NCBI GenBank assembly: GCA_035353175.1
Contig: DAOPZC010000094.1
Location: 1-12,213 of the forward strand
DNA length: 12,213 bases
DNA from: DAOPZC01 sp035353175
Lineage (GTDB): Bacteria; Verrucomicrobiota; Kiritimatiellia; RFP12; UBA1067
Direction of reading: 5' to 3'
Shown here: positions 1-5,657 of the stretch, piece by piece
How the letters are laid out: every line of letters starts with the position of its first letter
Position numbering within the stretch: position 1 is the stretch's first letter
The notes under the pieces: generated by a model
The model's database searches: none
Seen by the model: the letters and a program-made list of their open reading frames with translations, nothing else
What the model was told of the DNA's origin: nothing
Position numbers and translations under genes: made by a program

Positions 1-9
1 CTCTCGAAT

Positions 10-55
10 TGGCACCCCCTAGGGGAGTCGAACCCCTCTTTCCAGGATGAGAACC
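10..55 (-). tRNA. 3' fragment of tRNA-Glu(CUC): probable integration (att) site
   Basis: Read on the minus strand, this stretch gives a seven-base anticodon loop TTCTCAT (anticodon CTC at its centre), a CCTGG stem strand, a short variable loop, a T-arm AGGGG-TTCGACT-CCCCT, an acceptor strand AGGGGGT, a G discriminator and an encoded CCA. It resembles the 3' half of bacterial tRNA-Glu. The expected 5' half is missing: no ACCCCCT acceptor strand and no D-arm occur in the next 100 bases, and the 5' side of the anticodon stem stops matching after two bases. A tRNA 3' end without its 5' half is what tyrosine-integrase elements leave at the end away from the intact tRNA, with crossover in the anticodon loop. 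It should not make a functional tRNA. The element should lie to the right of this site. Confidence 0.8.
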
Positions 56-67
56 CGCCAGTTTCTC

Positions 68-127
68 CAAAAATAGGCGTTTTTGTGAGCTTTTCGATTA
101 ATATTTGATCGAAAACGGCGTTTTTTC
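68..127. repeat. AT-rich block of nested inverted and direct repeats beside the att fragment
   Basis: Three symmetries are packed here. CAAAAA (68-73) pairs with TTTTTG (80-85). TTTTCGAT (91-98) pairs with ATCGAAAA (108-115) across a 9-base spacer. GGCGTTTTT occurs directly repeated at 76-84 and 117-125. The block is far more AT-rich than the rest of the window and begins about 13 bases inside the tRNA fragment. Integrase arm-type or excisionase sites are expected in this position; that role is inferred from location and repeat form only. Confidence 0.45.
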
Positions 128-376
128 TAGGTCGGATTATATAGATTAAGATGGAATAGCCATAATTGAGCCATGACAAAACCGGAGGTGCCTAACCGAG
201 ACAAACGGCTCGGTTAGGGGTGGTTGAAGATGGCTTTGGCTGACTGCGGGGTGGTCGGCGGGATCGGCACTATGAGCACCGCTCGCACACCCCGGGCTCC
301 CCTGGGCAAAATACGCAATGGTTTGGGCATGGTCTTCCGTTGATGCAGCAGACATCCTGCCAGCCTTCATGGGGCA
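128..376. other. Region with no confident gene
   Basis: Two weak reading frames are present. A minus-strand frame at 146-370 (74 aa) starts six bases after the stop of the RHH gene but has no clear ribosome binding site and no recognisable motif. A plus-strand frame at 230-343 (37 aa, starting MALADCGVVG) overlaps it on the other strand. The frames cannot both be standard genes, and neither shows a convincing translation signal. The only clear structure is the 10-bp dyad listed separately. The minus-strand frame is the better candidate if this is an operon with the RHH gene. Confidence 0.5.
191..218. repeat. Perfect 10-bp inverted repeat
   Basis: The arms are CCTAACCGAG (191-200) and CTCGGTTAGG (209-218), with the 8-base loop ACAAACGG. 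The stem is perfect, but neither strand has a T-run after it, so it is not a standard Rho-independent terminator. It could be a protein-binding dyad or an RNA hairpin in a transcript running leftward from the RHH gene. Confidence 0.6.
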
Positions 377-613
377 TTACGAGGCTTTCTCGCTTTTTTT
401 GCCACAGCCGGACGCGGGGCAGTCGGTGTGCCCGGCAACTGCCGTCCGGGCTACCGCCTTCATCATGTGCGTGATGATGTAGTTTGAGCGGGAACGGTTC
501 TCGGCCTTGGCGGCCTCCTCGATCTGCGCGAGAAGTTCTTTCTTGATCGAGATCGTGACCGTTGTGCTGTCTTCAGCCCTGTCGCGTTTCTTCTGCGTTG
601 TCGTGGTTTTCAT
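377..613 (-). CDS. Ribbon-helix-helix (CopG/Arc-type) small DNA-binding protein
   Basis: This 78-aa protein is probably a dimeric DNA-binding repressor. Residues 17-25 (TTVTISIKK) form the beta-strand, and residues 26-39 (ELLAQIEEAAKAEN) plus 41-55 (SRSNYIITHMMKAVA) the two helices, the usual RHH order. The tail contains CPASGCGKK, two Cys whose role is unclear. The ATG at 613 was chosen because AAAGGA lies upstream at good spacing and an extended -10 box sits at 636-644; the upstream ATG at 637 would fall within that box. The gene is divergent from the RHH gene at 742, with T(C/G)TTAC repeats between them. Antitoxins of RHH type usually sit beside a toxin; no recognisable toxin is adjacent, so a plasmid/phage-type regulator is equally possible. 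Confidence 0.75.
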   Translation of the reverse strand: MKTTTTQKKRDRAEDSTTVTISIKKELLAQIEEAAKAENRSRSNYIITHMMKAVARTAVAGHTDCPASGCGKKSEKAS

Positions 614-635
614 GGGAGTTCCTTTCAGTACGCGC

Positions 636-644
636 ATTATAACA
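636..644 (-). promoter_or_regulatory. Extended -10 promoter of the minus-strand RHH gene
   Basis: Read on the minus strand the sequence is TGT-TATAAT, a perfect -10 with the TGn extension. No good -35 hexamer is visible 16-18 bases upstream, which is usual for extended -10 promoters. Transcription would begin near 628-630, giving a leader just long enough for the AAAGGA site. Confidence 0.6.
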
Positions 645-650
645 CTTTGC

Positions 651-731
651 TCTTACTTCGTGTTACTAAATCATCATAAAAAATATCTCGTCTTACTTTT
701 TGATGTTGCGCATCGTCTTACGACGTGTTAC
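651..731 (+). repeat. Five T(C/G)TTAC half-sites: candidate RHH operator
   Basis: TCTTAC occurs at 651-656, 691-696 and 716-721, and TGTTAC at 661-666 and 726-731. Two pairs (651/661 and 716/726) are spaced exactly 10 bp, one helical turn, always in the same orientation. RHH dimers typically bind direct or inverted half-sites repeated at such spacing. The block lies between two divergent RHH genes and beside one promoter, so autoregulation is the natural inference. Confidence 0.55.
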
Positions 732-741
732 GGTTTCGCCC

Positions 742-918
742 ATGAAAAGCGATAACACGGGCTTCGTTGAACGGATCAGTCTGGTGTTCCCCAAGGCTCT
801 GCTGGCAGAGGTCGACCGCCGCGCAAAGGCGGAGGGGCGGACACGCTCCGGACAGATCCGCTTTTTTTTGCGCCACGTCGTACGACGAAATAAGACGAAA
901 GCAAGAAAGGCGGTTTAG
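742..918 (+). CDS. Second ribbon-helix-helix small protein
   Basis: A 58-aa protein if translation starts at the ATG at 742. VERISLVFPKAL (9-20) is the predicted beta-strand entry, followed by LAEVDRRAKAEGRTRSGQIRFFLRHVVRRN, which fits the two RHH helices. The C-terminus is very basic (KTKARKAV). No strong ribosome binding site precedes 742; an alternative ATG at 700 would add 14 residues but would translate through two of the T(C/G)TTAC repeats. The stop codon directly abuts the GTG of the next gene, so the two are one transcription unit. Probable DNA-binding regulator of the small-gene operon. Confidence 0.65.
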   Translation: MKSDNTGFVERISLVFPKALLAEVDRRAKAEGRTRSGQIRFFLRHVVRRNKTKARKAV

Positions 919-1260
919 GTGATAACTGTTGTCTTGCAGATGGAACCGCTATGGGGAACGGCAGAGAGCGTGACCGCCCTTTACGGGATACCCAAGCGCA
1001 GGTTGTTCGAACTGGCGCGGACTGGACATATCCGGGCACGGAAGCTATCGCCGAACAGCCGTACGTCTACCGTCGTGTTTCGGACATCGGATGTTAAAGA
1101 TTGGCTTGAGAATGAGGCCCCCACTCCCCGCGCCGAGGCTTTCGAGCCGAGGCGCGGTGCCGGGGCGATTGTAGGCGCTCCCCCGGACGAAGATACGGGG
1201 GGCGGCACCGTGTTGGTTGTGAGGCCTGCCGAGAAAGAAAATGCGGGGGCGGCTGTTTGA
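919..1260 (+). CDS. Excisionase/MerR-type helix-turn-helix protein
   Basis: A 113-aa protein. Residues 12-65 (GTAESVTALYGIPKRRLFELARTGHIRARKL, then VVFRTSDVKDWLEN) match the helix-turn-helix of the excisionase family: a target-recognition helix, a wing around a basic segment, and a D-x-x-x-W-L end. The remaining ~48 residues are low in predicted structure and end AEKENAGAAV. The GTG at 919 is preferred because AGAAAGGCGG lies just upstream; the ATG at 940 has no such site. The gene starts immediately after the preceding stop. In an element next to an att site this could be the recombination directionality factor, or an AlpA-like regulator. The integrase it would serve is not in the window. 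Confidence 0.65.
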   Translation: MITVVLQMEPLWGTAESVTALYGIPKRRLFELARTGHIRARKLSPNSRTSTVVFRTSDVKDWLENEAPTPRAEAFEPRRGAGAIVGAPPDEDTGGGTVLVVRPAEKENAGAAV

Positions 1261-1274
1261 AAGGTGGGTGCGCG

Positions 1275-1670
1275 ATGGCAAAGAAGAGACGAGCCCCGAT
1301 ACACATGGGTGAAACGTGCGAGAGTCAGAAGACCTTTATCACGGTGTGCGGGCGCTTTGTAACGCTTCGCCTGGTGTGGACCACCAACAGAGAGCATGTG
1401 ACTTGTCCCGAGTGCCTGCGGGCATTTCTGGCGCAAGCCGAAAACAAGATCAGGGATTTGAAGGATGGGTTCAGCGCCTCGGAGAACCGCCGCCGTGCGG
1501 CGAACAGTGATTTGGAGGCGAAGAGCAAGAATGTGAAGCGGCTCGGTGACGAGCTTGCGTCCGCTCTTAACCGCTTGGATCGCGCCGAGCGCCTGAATCT
1601 GATTCTCGGAAACTCGGTGCGCTGCGCGAACGAAGAGGCGGCGCGGCTTATGACGCTGCTGGGGATCTAG
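1275..1670 (+). CDS. Cys-rich head plus coiled-coil protein, function unknown
   Basis: A 131-aa protein not recognised as a known family. The basic N-terminus is followed by Cys15, Cys25, Cys44 and Cys47 (CPEC), a spacing compatible with one zinc site. Residues about 50-112 are rich in Ala, Glu, Lys, Leu and Arg with heptad-like pattern and probably form a long coiled coil. The ATG at 1275 was chosen because AAAGGTGGG lies upstream; a TTG at 1257 would overlap the previous stop. It is the last gene before a strong terminator and probably belongs to the operon beginning with the RHH gene. Confidence 0.65.
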   Translation: MAKKRRAPIHMGETCESQKTFITVCGRFVTLRLVWTTNREHVTCPECLRAFLAQAENKIRDLKDGFSASENRRRAANSDLEAKSKNVKRLGDELASALNRLDRAERLNLILGNSVRCANEEAARLMTLLGI

Positions 1671-1676
1671 CGATTT

Positions 1677-1693
1677 CCGCGCAAGGTGCGCGG
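1677..1693 (+). repeat. Short 6-bp GC hairpin before the terminator
   Basis: CCGCGC (1677-1682) and GCGCGG (1688-1693) pair over the loop AAGGT. It sits seven bases after the stop of the coiled-coil gene and three bases before the terminator stem, giving tandem hairpins in the same transcript. Confidence 0.4.
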
Positions 1694-1696
1694 TAA

Positions 1697-1737
1697 CCCC
1701 GTGCGTCGGACCGAAAGGACGGCGCACGGGGATTTTT
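1697..1737 (+). terminator. Rho-independent terminator or attenuator
   Basis: CCCCGTGCG (1697-1705) pairs perfectly with CGCACGGGG (1723-1731), followed by ATTTTT. It ends the operon running from 742 to 1670. It also lies only 24 bases before the next start codon, so partial readthrough could make it an attenuator for the downstream genes. Confidence 0.75.
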
Positions 1738-1760
1738 CAATCAACGCATGGGGGTGAATT

Positions 1761-1997
1761 ATGATCGAGGTGACCGGCAGAAGTTCCCACAAGGTGGAGT
1801 TCGACACGGCTGATCCTGCGGAAGCGATCTTGCGCTTCCGGAACCTGTTTCCCGGCGCGACCGTCGAGACGGTCGGCGACGAGGCGTTTGTCGCGCTGTG
1901 CGAGGTGTGCGGCAAACCGATCTTCGAGGGCGAGCCGTATGAGACCGATGAAGACGCGCATCTTTGCGCGGAGTGCTGCGGGGCAGGTGAAGAATGA
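1761..1997 (+). CDS. Small acidic zinc-ribbon-like protein, function unknown
   Basis: A 78-aa acidic protein. Cys47-x-x-Cys50 and Cys69-x-x-Cys72 (with Cys73) are 18 residues apart, a typical zinc-ribbon spacing. The N-terminal half (EVTGRSSHKVEFDTADPAE) has beta-alpha character but matches no family I can name. GGGGGTGA upstream of the ATG is a good ribosome binding site. The stop overlaps the next ATG. Phage-type small zinc-ribbon proteins of this size are common and mostly uncharacterised. Confidence 0.65.
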   Translation: MIEVTGRSSHKVEFDTADPAEAILRFRNLFPGATVETVGDEAFVALCEVCGKPIFEGEPYETDEDAHLCAECCGAGEE

Positions 1998-2173
1998 GAC
2001 TCGCCTGGCTGCTGTGCACGATGGCGGTCGCCGCCGTGCGTGCATGGTGGAGGTTCTGGGGCGAGCATGGCGTTGAGGCTGATGATCCGGACAAGGAGCG
2101 GGAGACGCTACGGCATGCGGCCGGTGCGCACGGGCTTTTTCGCGGCAGAGGCCGCCGCCGGGATACCGGCTGA
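1994..2173 (+). CDS. 59-aa coupled small ORF with hydrophobic N-terminus
   Basis: The ATG overlaps the stop of the zinc-ribbon gene, and AGGTGA lies seven bases upstream, so translation coupling is likely. The protein starts MRLAWLLCTMAVAAVRAWW, a possible single membrane helix, then an acidic stretch (EADDPDKERE) and a basic tail (GRGRRRDTG). No family recognised. A longer plus-strand frame crosses it at 2040-2402, but that frame lacks a ribosome binding site and overlaps the next gene, so the 59-aa reading is preferred. Confidence 0.45.
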   Translation: MRLAWLLCTMAVAAVRAWWRFWGEHGVEADDPDKERETLRHAAGAHGLFRGRGRRRDTG

Positions 2174-2253
2174 AAAATCCAAGTGCGCCCAGCCCGCATG
2201 CGCTCCGCTTTTTGGGGTTGCCCAAACACTCGGCATATCGAGAGGACGAAGAT

Positions 2254-2667
2254 GTGAAACGGGATGGCCGGACGAAAATAAAAACCTCGCGGGTGCTGAT
2301 CGCGCGGGCGCTGGCCGCGCAGAAGGTGGAGCGGCATACGAAAGTCCGGATGTCGCGGGATTTGTACGAGCGGGCGGCGCAATGCGCCCGCGACGTGGAT
2401 GAGACGGTTTCGCGCTGGCTGGATCTCTGCACAAGGACGCACAACCTTTACCGGGCGCAGGCGGCCGGTGTAGCAATTCCTGATGAACTGATTTCCGCCA
2501 CACGTGAAAGCGTGGTCGCCACCGTGGATGGTGCGCATGCGGATCACGGCCTCTTGCGCCTGTGCGTGGCGACGGTCGTTCTCTGGTGCGAGTCGCGGCG
2601 TCTGCCGCCGGTCGTGTGCCCGATGCGCGAGGGCGTCGACTATTTTGTAGATCGGGGTGAGGAATGA
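2254..2667 (+). CDS. RHH-like protein with C-terminal extension, function unknown
   Basis: A 137-aa protein from the GTG at 2254, which is preceded by GAGAGGA at suitable spacing; a TTG at 2212 would add 14 residues. After a basic N-terminus, residues 27-60 (ERHTKVRMSRDLYERAAQCARDVDETVSRWLDLC) resemble the strand-helix-helix of Arc/CopG proteins. The remaining ~75 residues (VAIPDELIS, LLRLCVATVVLWCES) are unassigned. Its stop overlaps the next ATG in an ATGA junction. Likely DNA-binding, but the RHH assignment rests on pattern only. Confidence 0.6.
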   Translation: MKRDGRTKIKTSRVLIARALAAQKVERHTKVRMSRDLYERAAQCARDVDETVSRWLDLCTRTHNLYRAQAAGVAIPDELISATRESVVATVDGAHADHGLLRLCVATVVLWCESRRLPPVVCPMREGVDYFVDRGEE

Positions 2668-3020
2668 AGACCTGCGGAGAGTGCGGTCTGTTCTGCTCCT
2701 GCGGGCTGCTTTGGCCATCCGGAATGTGCCTGCCGAATGGGGACAGGCTGGTCGATGCGGCCGGGGCGGCGTGCGTGTGCTGGGAAAAGGACTGGCGCGG
2801 AGTGGATCAGTCGGACGGGGAGCGGGAGAGGTGCGAGAGTTCTAAAGTTCTAAATTGCGAGATTGAGGCTGAACGACATGAAAGAACTGAGAGCGTTCAC
2901 GGTGAAGGCGCACTGGGCACTGCTGATCAGCGCCGGGCTCAAGACGTGCGAAAACCGCAGTTTCCGCGTTCCGCCGGGGTTCTATCTGGTACACGCGTCA
3001 AACAGCCTGAGCTTTTCTGA
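2664..3020 (+). CDS. Cys-rich small protein overlapping the ASCH gene
   Basis: The start is well supported by GGTGAGGA and the ATGA overlap with the previous stop. Residues 1-45 hold Cys4, Cys7, Cys11, Cys13, Cys22, Cys37 and Cys39 and end with a Trp-Glu pair (CWEKDW), like short metal-binding proteins common in phages. From about residue 70 onward the frame runs through the start of the ASCH gene in another frame, a 143-base overlap, and the sequence there looks like a shadow (charged, no hydrophobic core). The native product may be about 60-70 residues with a lost stop or a frameshift. Function unknown. Confidence 0.5.
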   Translation: MKTCGECGLFCSCGLLWPSGMCLPNGDRLVDAAGAACVCWEKDWRGVDQSDGERERCESSKVLNCEIEAERHERTESVHGEGALGTADQRRAQDVRKPQFPRSAGVLSGTRVKQPELF

Positions 3021-3336
3021 GTGGAGCGCGGGCAGCGTGTGGATCACGGAACGGTTCGGGACCGCGATCATCTGCCCGTCGTTCGACCTGTGCCGCACCT
3101 GGTGCGGCCAGATCGTGTGCGGCGTCCGGATCGTCTCGGCGCTGACCGCGTCGACGGACCCGTGGTATCTGGGCGATGTGGCGTGGGAGTTGGAAAACCC
3201 TGTGCCGTGCGCACAGGGCGTAGTGGCAAAGGGTGCGCTCGGTGTGTGGCCGGTTAGTGAGGGGGTAAAGAAGAGGTTTGAGAGGGCGAAAGCGCGGACA
3301 GGTTCCATCCGGCGTTTGTCCGGCTTTGAAACATGA
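2878..3336 (+). CDS. ASCH-domain protein
   Basis: A 152-aa protein. ASCH domains are PUA-like RNA-binding folds, some with hydrolase activity (for example YqfB on N4-acetylcytidine). The diagnostic G-x-K-x-x-E-x-R motif is present at residues 20-27 (Gly20, Lys22, Glu25, Arg27). Beta-strands FYLVHAS and CGVRIVSA and the late motif DVAWELENPVP...GALGVWPV follow the family pattern. The ATG at 2878 has GAGG about nine bases upstream. Small ASCH proteins are frequent in prophages and integrative elements. It is convergent with the ABC ATPase gene across 75 bases with no clear terminator. Substrate unknown. Confidence 0.8.
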   Translation: MKELRAFTVKAHWALLISAGLKTCENRSFRVPPGFYLVHASNSLSFSEWSAGSVWITERFGTAIICPSFDLCRTWCGQIVCGVRIVSALTASTDPWYLGDVAWELENPVPCAQGVVAKGALGVWPVSEGVKKRFERAKARTGSIRRLSGFET

Positions 3337-3411
3337 TCGCGCTTCACCGATGAAGGTTCCGTTCTCAAGGGGTTATCCTGGGACCGAGAGCAGGTCTGCG
3401 GTTATCGGGGT

Positions 3412-4074
3412 CTAATCGCCTTGCACTAGCCCGTTCTTCATCAGGACCACCCGCATCGCGATGTCGAAGGCCTCCTCGCGGTCGTGCGTCACATACAGCA
3501 GCGTGAAGCCGAGTTTCTCCTGAAGCCGCAGGATCTCTTTCCTGAGCCGCTGGTTCAGCTCTTGGTCGAGACTGGAGAGCGGCTCGTCCATCATCAGCAC
3601 CTTGGGCTCGAGAACCAGCGACCTCGCGAGGGCCACCCGCTGCTGTTGGCCCCCGGACAGTTCGGAAGGTTTCCGGTCGGCGTACTCGCCCATGCCGACG
3701 AGTCCGAGCGTCTCCAGGACGCGCCCGCGCCTCTCGTCGCCCGGCATCCCCTTCGCTTTCAGGCCGAACTCGATGTTTCCCCTCACCGTGAGATGGGGCC
3801 AGAGAGCCAGGTCTTGGAACACCATGCCGACGTTGCGCCCTTCCGGCGGCCTGAGATTGCGCCCGTCCGCCGCCACCCGCTCGCCGTCGATCGAGACGCT
3901 GCCGGCGTCCGGCGCGATGAAGCCCGCGACCAGCCGGAGCAACGTCGTCTTGCCGCAGCCGGATGGGCCCAGGAACGCGACACGCTCGCCGCACCCGACC
4001 GACAGCGTGACGCCGTCCAGCGCCGTTGTCCCGTTGTACCGCACGGTGACGGAGTTGATTTCTATCATGTTCAT
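3412..4074 (-). CDS. ABC importer ATPase, ferric-iron type, short form
   Basis: A 220-aa nucleotide-binding subunit that should power the adjacent importer. Walker A GPSGCGKT is at 36-43, Q-loop Gln87, signature LSGGQ at 139-143, Walker B VLMMDE at 159-164, D-loop SSLD 167-170 and switch His197, so the catalytic core is complete. FbpC/PotA-type ATPases usually run to about 350 residues with a C-terminal TOBE domain; here the protein stops right after the last core strand (MKNGLVQGD). The start overlaps the permease stop by ATGA, and GGGAGA is upstream. The gene ends 75 bases from the convergent ASCH gene, so the short form may be native or a truncation at an element boundary. Confidence 0.85.
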   Translation of the reverse strand: MNMIEINSVTVRYNGTTALDGVTLSVGCGERVAFLGPSGCGKTTLLRLVAGFIAPDAGSVSIDGERVAADGRNLRPPEGRNVGMVFQDLALWPHLTVRGNIEFGLKAKGMPGDERRGRVLETLGLVGMGEYADRKPSELSGGQQQRVALARSLVLEPKVLMMDEPLSSLDQELNQRLRKEILRLQEKLGFTLLYVTHDREEAFDIAMRVVLMKNGLVQGD

Positions 4075-5657
4075 CCGCGTGTCTCCCTTGCCGTAAACGT
4101 GAACGCCGCCCAGAGTAGTCCCGCGGGCAGCAGGGTGGCCGCGATCATGATCACGCAGAGCGCCGCGATCAGCTGCGGCGAGCCGTTGGCCATGAGCGTG
4201 AGAATGCGCACGGGCAGCGTCTCGTGCCCGGCGGGATAGACCAGCATGGTGATGCCCGTGTCGCGCAATGAGAAAATGTACGCGACGATCCAGCCGGCGA
4301 GCAGGCCGCGCCGGGCCATCGGGGCGACGATCAGGGCCATCCTGCGGAACCATCCCGCACCCGCGATCCGCGCGGCCTCCTCCATCGAAGGGGGAATCTG
4401 CGCAAGCTGCGCGACGGTGATCCGGCTGGCCAGCGCCGTGTATTTCGCGAGGTAGCCCAGCAGGATGATCAGCGGCGTCTGGTAGATGAAATTGGTCCAG
4501 GGCGTGTTCCACAGGCAGATCAGGCCGATGCCGGTCACGGTGCCCGGAAGCGCGAAAAGAAAGAACGTCAGCGTGTCAACGGCCCGCCAGCACCAGATCG
4601 CTTTCGTCTGGATCAGGTACCCGGTGAAGAACCCCGTGAAGGTCAGCAGCGTGGCTCCGGCTGCGGCGTAGGCGAGGCTTCGCGCGAGGCTGTCCCCCGC
4701 CCGGCCAAAAGCCTCTGCGTATGCGGCGATGCCGGAGGACTGCACGACCAGCGCCGCGACCGGCACGACCACAGTCACGCATCCGCACAGGGCCACCAGC
4801 ACGGCCAGCGCGTTGCGCCAGGCGCCGAGCCGGATCAGCGGCCGCTGCCCGGCGTCGGCAGACGGCCGCAGCTGGCAGGTCCCCGCCTGCAGAAAGCCGG
4901 CTTCCGCCAACAGCAGCATCAAGGTCACGGCGGCAAGCGGCACGGCCGCGGCCGTGGCGGCCCCGAAGTTGTAGAAAGCCGAGAACTGCGTGAAGCTCTC
5001 AACCGGGAAAACACCGTAACGCAGATAGCCCGGCACGTCGAAATCCCCGAAGCTGAGAAGAAAGACCAGCATGGCCGCGAGCAGCAAGCCCGGACGGATG
5101 AGCGGGACCGTGATCCCCGCCAGCACGCCGCGCCACCCCGAGACCAGCAGCCCGGCCTCTTCCAGCCGCGGGTTGACGGTTCTCAGGAAAATGACCGTGA
5201 ACAGCATGGGGACCGGAAGAAACACCGTGAACAGAACCGCGACACAGCCGGGCAGGCCGAACAGAAGCTTCATGGCCGCCGGACCGCCGAACACCTGCGC
5301 CACAAGGCCCTCGCCGCTCAGCAGGCCGGACCACGAGACCGCGAGGATATAGGTCGGGATGAGCAACGGGATCACGAAGAGGACGGTGAAGAACCGTCGC
5401 AGCGGCAGGTCCGTCTTGCCGATGAGTATGCCGAGCGGCAGGCCCGCCGCCGTCGTCAGCAGCGTGACCAGCGAGGCCAGCGCCAGACTGTGCCCCATCA
5501 GTGCCCACTGGCGTCCGGAGGCCAGCAGCCCCCTGTAGGACGCCAGCGTCAAATGGCCGTCCGCCGTCACGCTCTTGGCCAGCATGGCGAGAACGGGCAG
5601 CAGTCCGGCAACGAGCAGCACGAGGACGACCGCCGCGAGAAATGCGCGCCTCGCCAT
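4071..5657 (-). CDS. ABC importer permease, two fused halves (FbpB-like)
   Basis: A 528-aa inner-membrane protein with about twelve hydrophobic segments in two homologous halves. Each half carries an EAA-type cytoplasmic loop that docks the ATPase: residues 166-190 (EEAG...GWRGVLAGITVPLIRPG) and 426-450 (MEEAARIAGAGWFRRM...). This fused layout and length are typical of ferric-iron (FbpB/SfuB) permeases. The ATG directly follows the SBP stop with no gap, and the stop overlaps the ATPase start. Hence SBP, permease and ATPase form one translationally coupled operon. Substrate follows the binding protein and is not determined by this subunit. Confidence 0.9.
   Translation of the reverse strand: MARRAFLAAVVLVLLVAGLLPVLAMLAKSVTADGHLTLASYRGLLASGRQWALMGHSLALASLVTLLTTAAGLPLGILIGKTDLPLRRFFTVLFVIPLLIPTYILAVSWSGLLSGEGLVAQVFGGPAAMKLLFGLPGCVAVLFTVFLPVPMLFTVIFLRTVNPRLEEAGLLVSGWRGVLAGITVPLIRPGLLLAAMLVFLLSFGDFDVPGYLRYGVFPVESFTQFSAFYNFGAATAAAVPLAAVTLMLLLAEAGFLQAGTCQLRPSADAGQRPLIRLGAWRNALAVLVALCGCVTVVVPVAALVVQSSGIAAYAEAFGRAGDSLARSLAYAAAGATLLTFTGFFTGYLIQTKAIWCWRAVDTLTFFLFALPGTVTGIGLICLWNTPWTNFIYQTPLIILLGYLAKYTALASRITVAQLAQIPPSMEEAARIAGAGWFRRMALIVAPMARRGLLAGWIVAYIFSLRDTGITMLVYPAGHETLPVRILTLMANGSPQLIAALCVIMIAATLLPAGLLWAAFTFTARETRG

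Noticed and set aside
190..219. GCCTAAC...GTTAGGG ends resembling an integron attC site
   Set aside because: The whole structure is 30 bases, shorter than any attC, the right end is GTTAGGG rather than GTTRRRY, and there are no inner L boxes or bulged bases. No integron integrase is present.
981..1727. Long minus-strand open frame (248 codons) opposite the HTH and coiled-coil genes
   Set aside because: It lies opposite two genes with good ribosome binding sites and recognisable composition, its own start lacks a ribosome site, and its protein is rich in Arg, Pro and Ser as expected of a GC-rich shadow.
1759..2718. Long minus-strand open frame (319 codons) opposite the 1761-2667 genes
   Set aside because: The Arg/Pro/His-rich product shows no domain, and the plus-strand genes have ATGA couplings and ribosome sites that explain the region.
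3361..3384. TTCTCA...TCCTGG in the gap after the ATPase, faintly like the tRNA-Glu anticodon arm, as a second att site
   Set aside because: A 9-base interruption separates the two matching words and no T-arm or acceptor sequence follows; the similarity is within chance.
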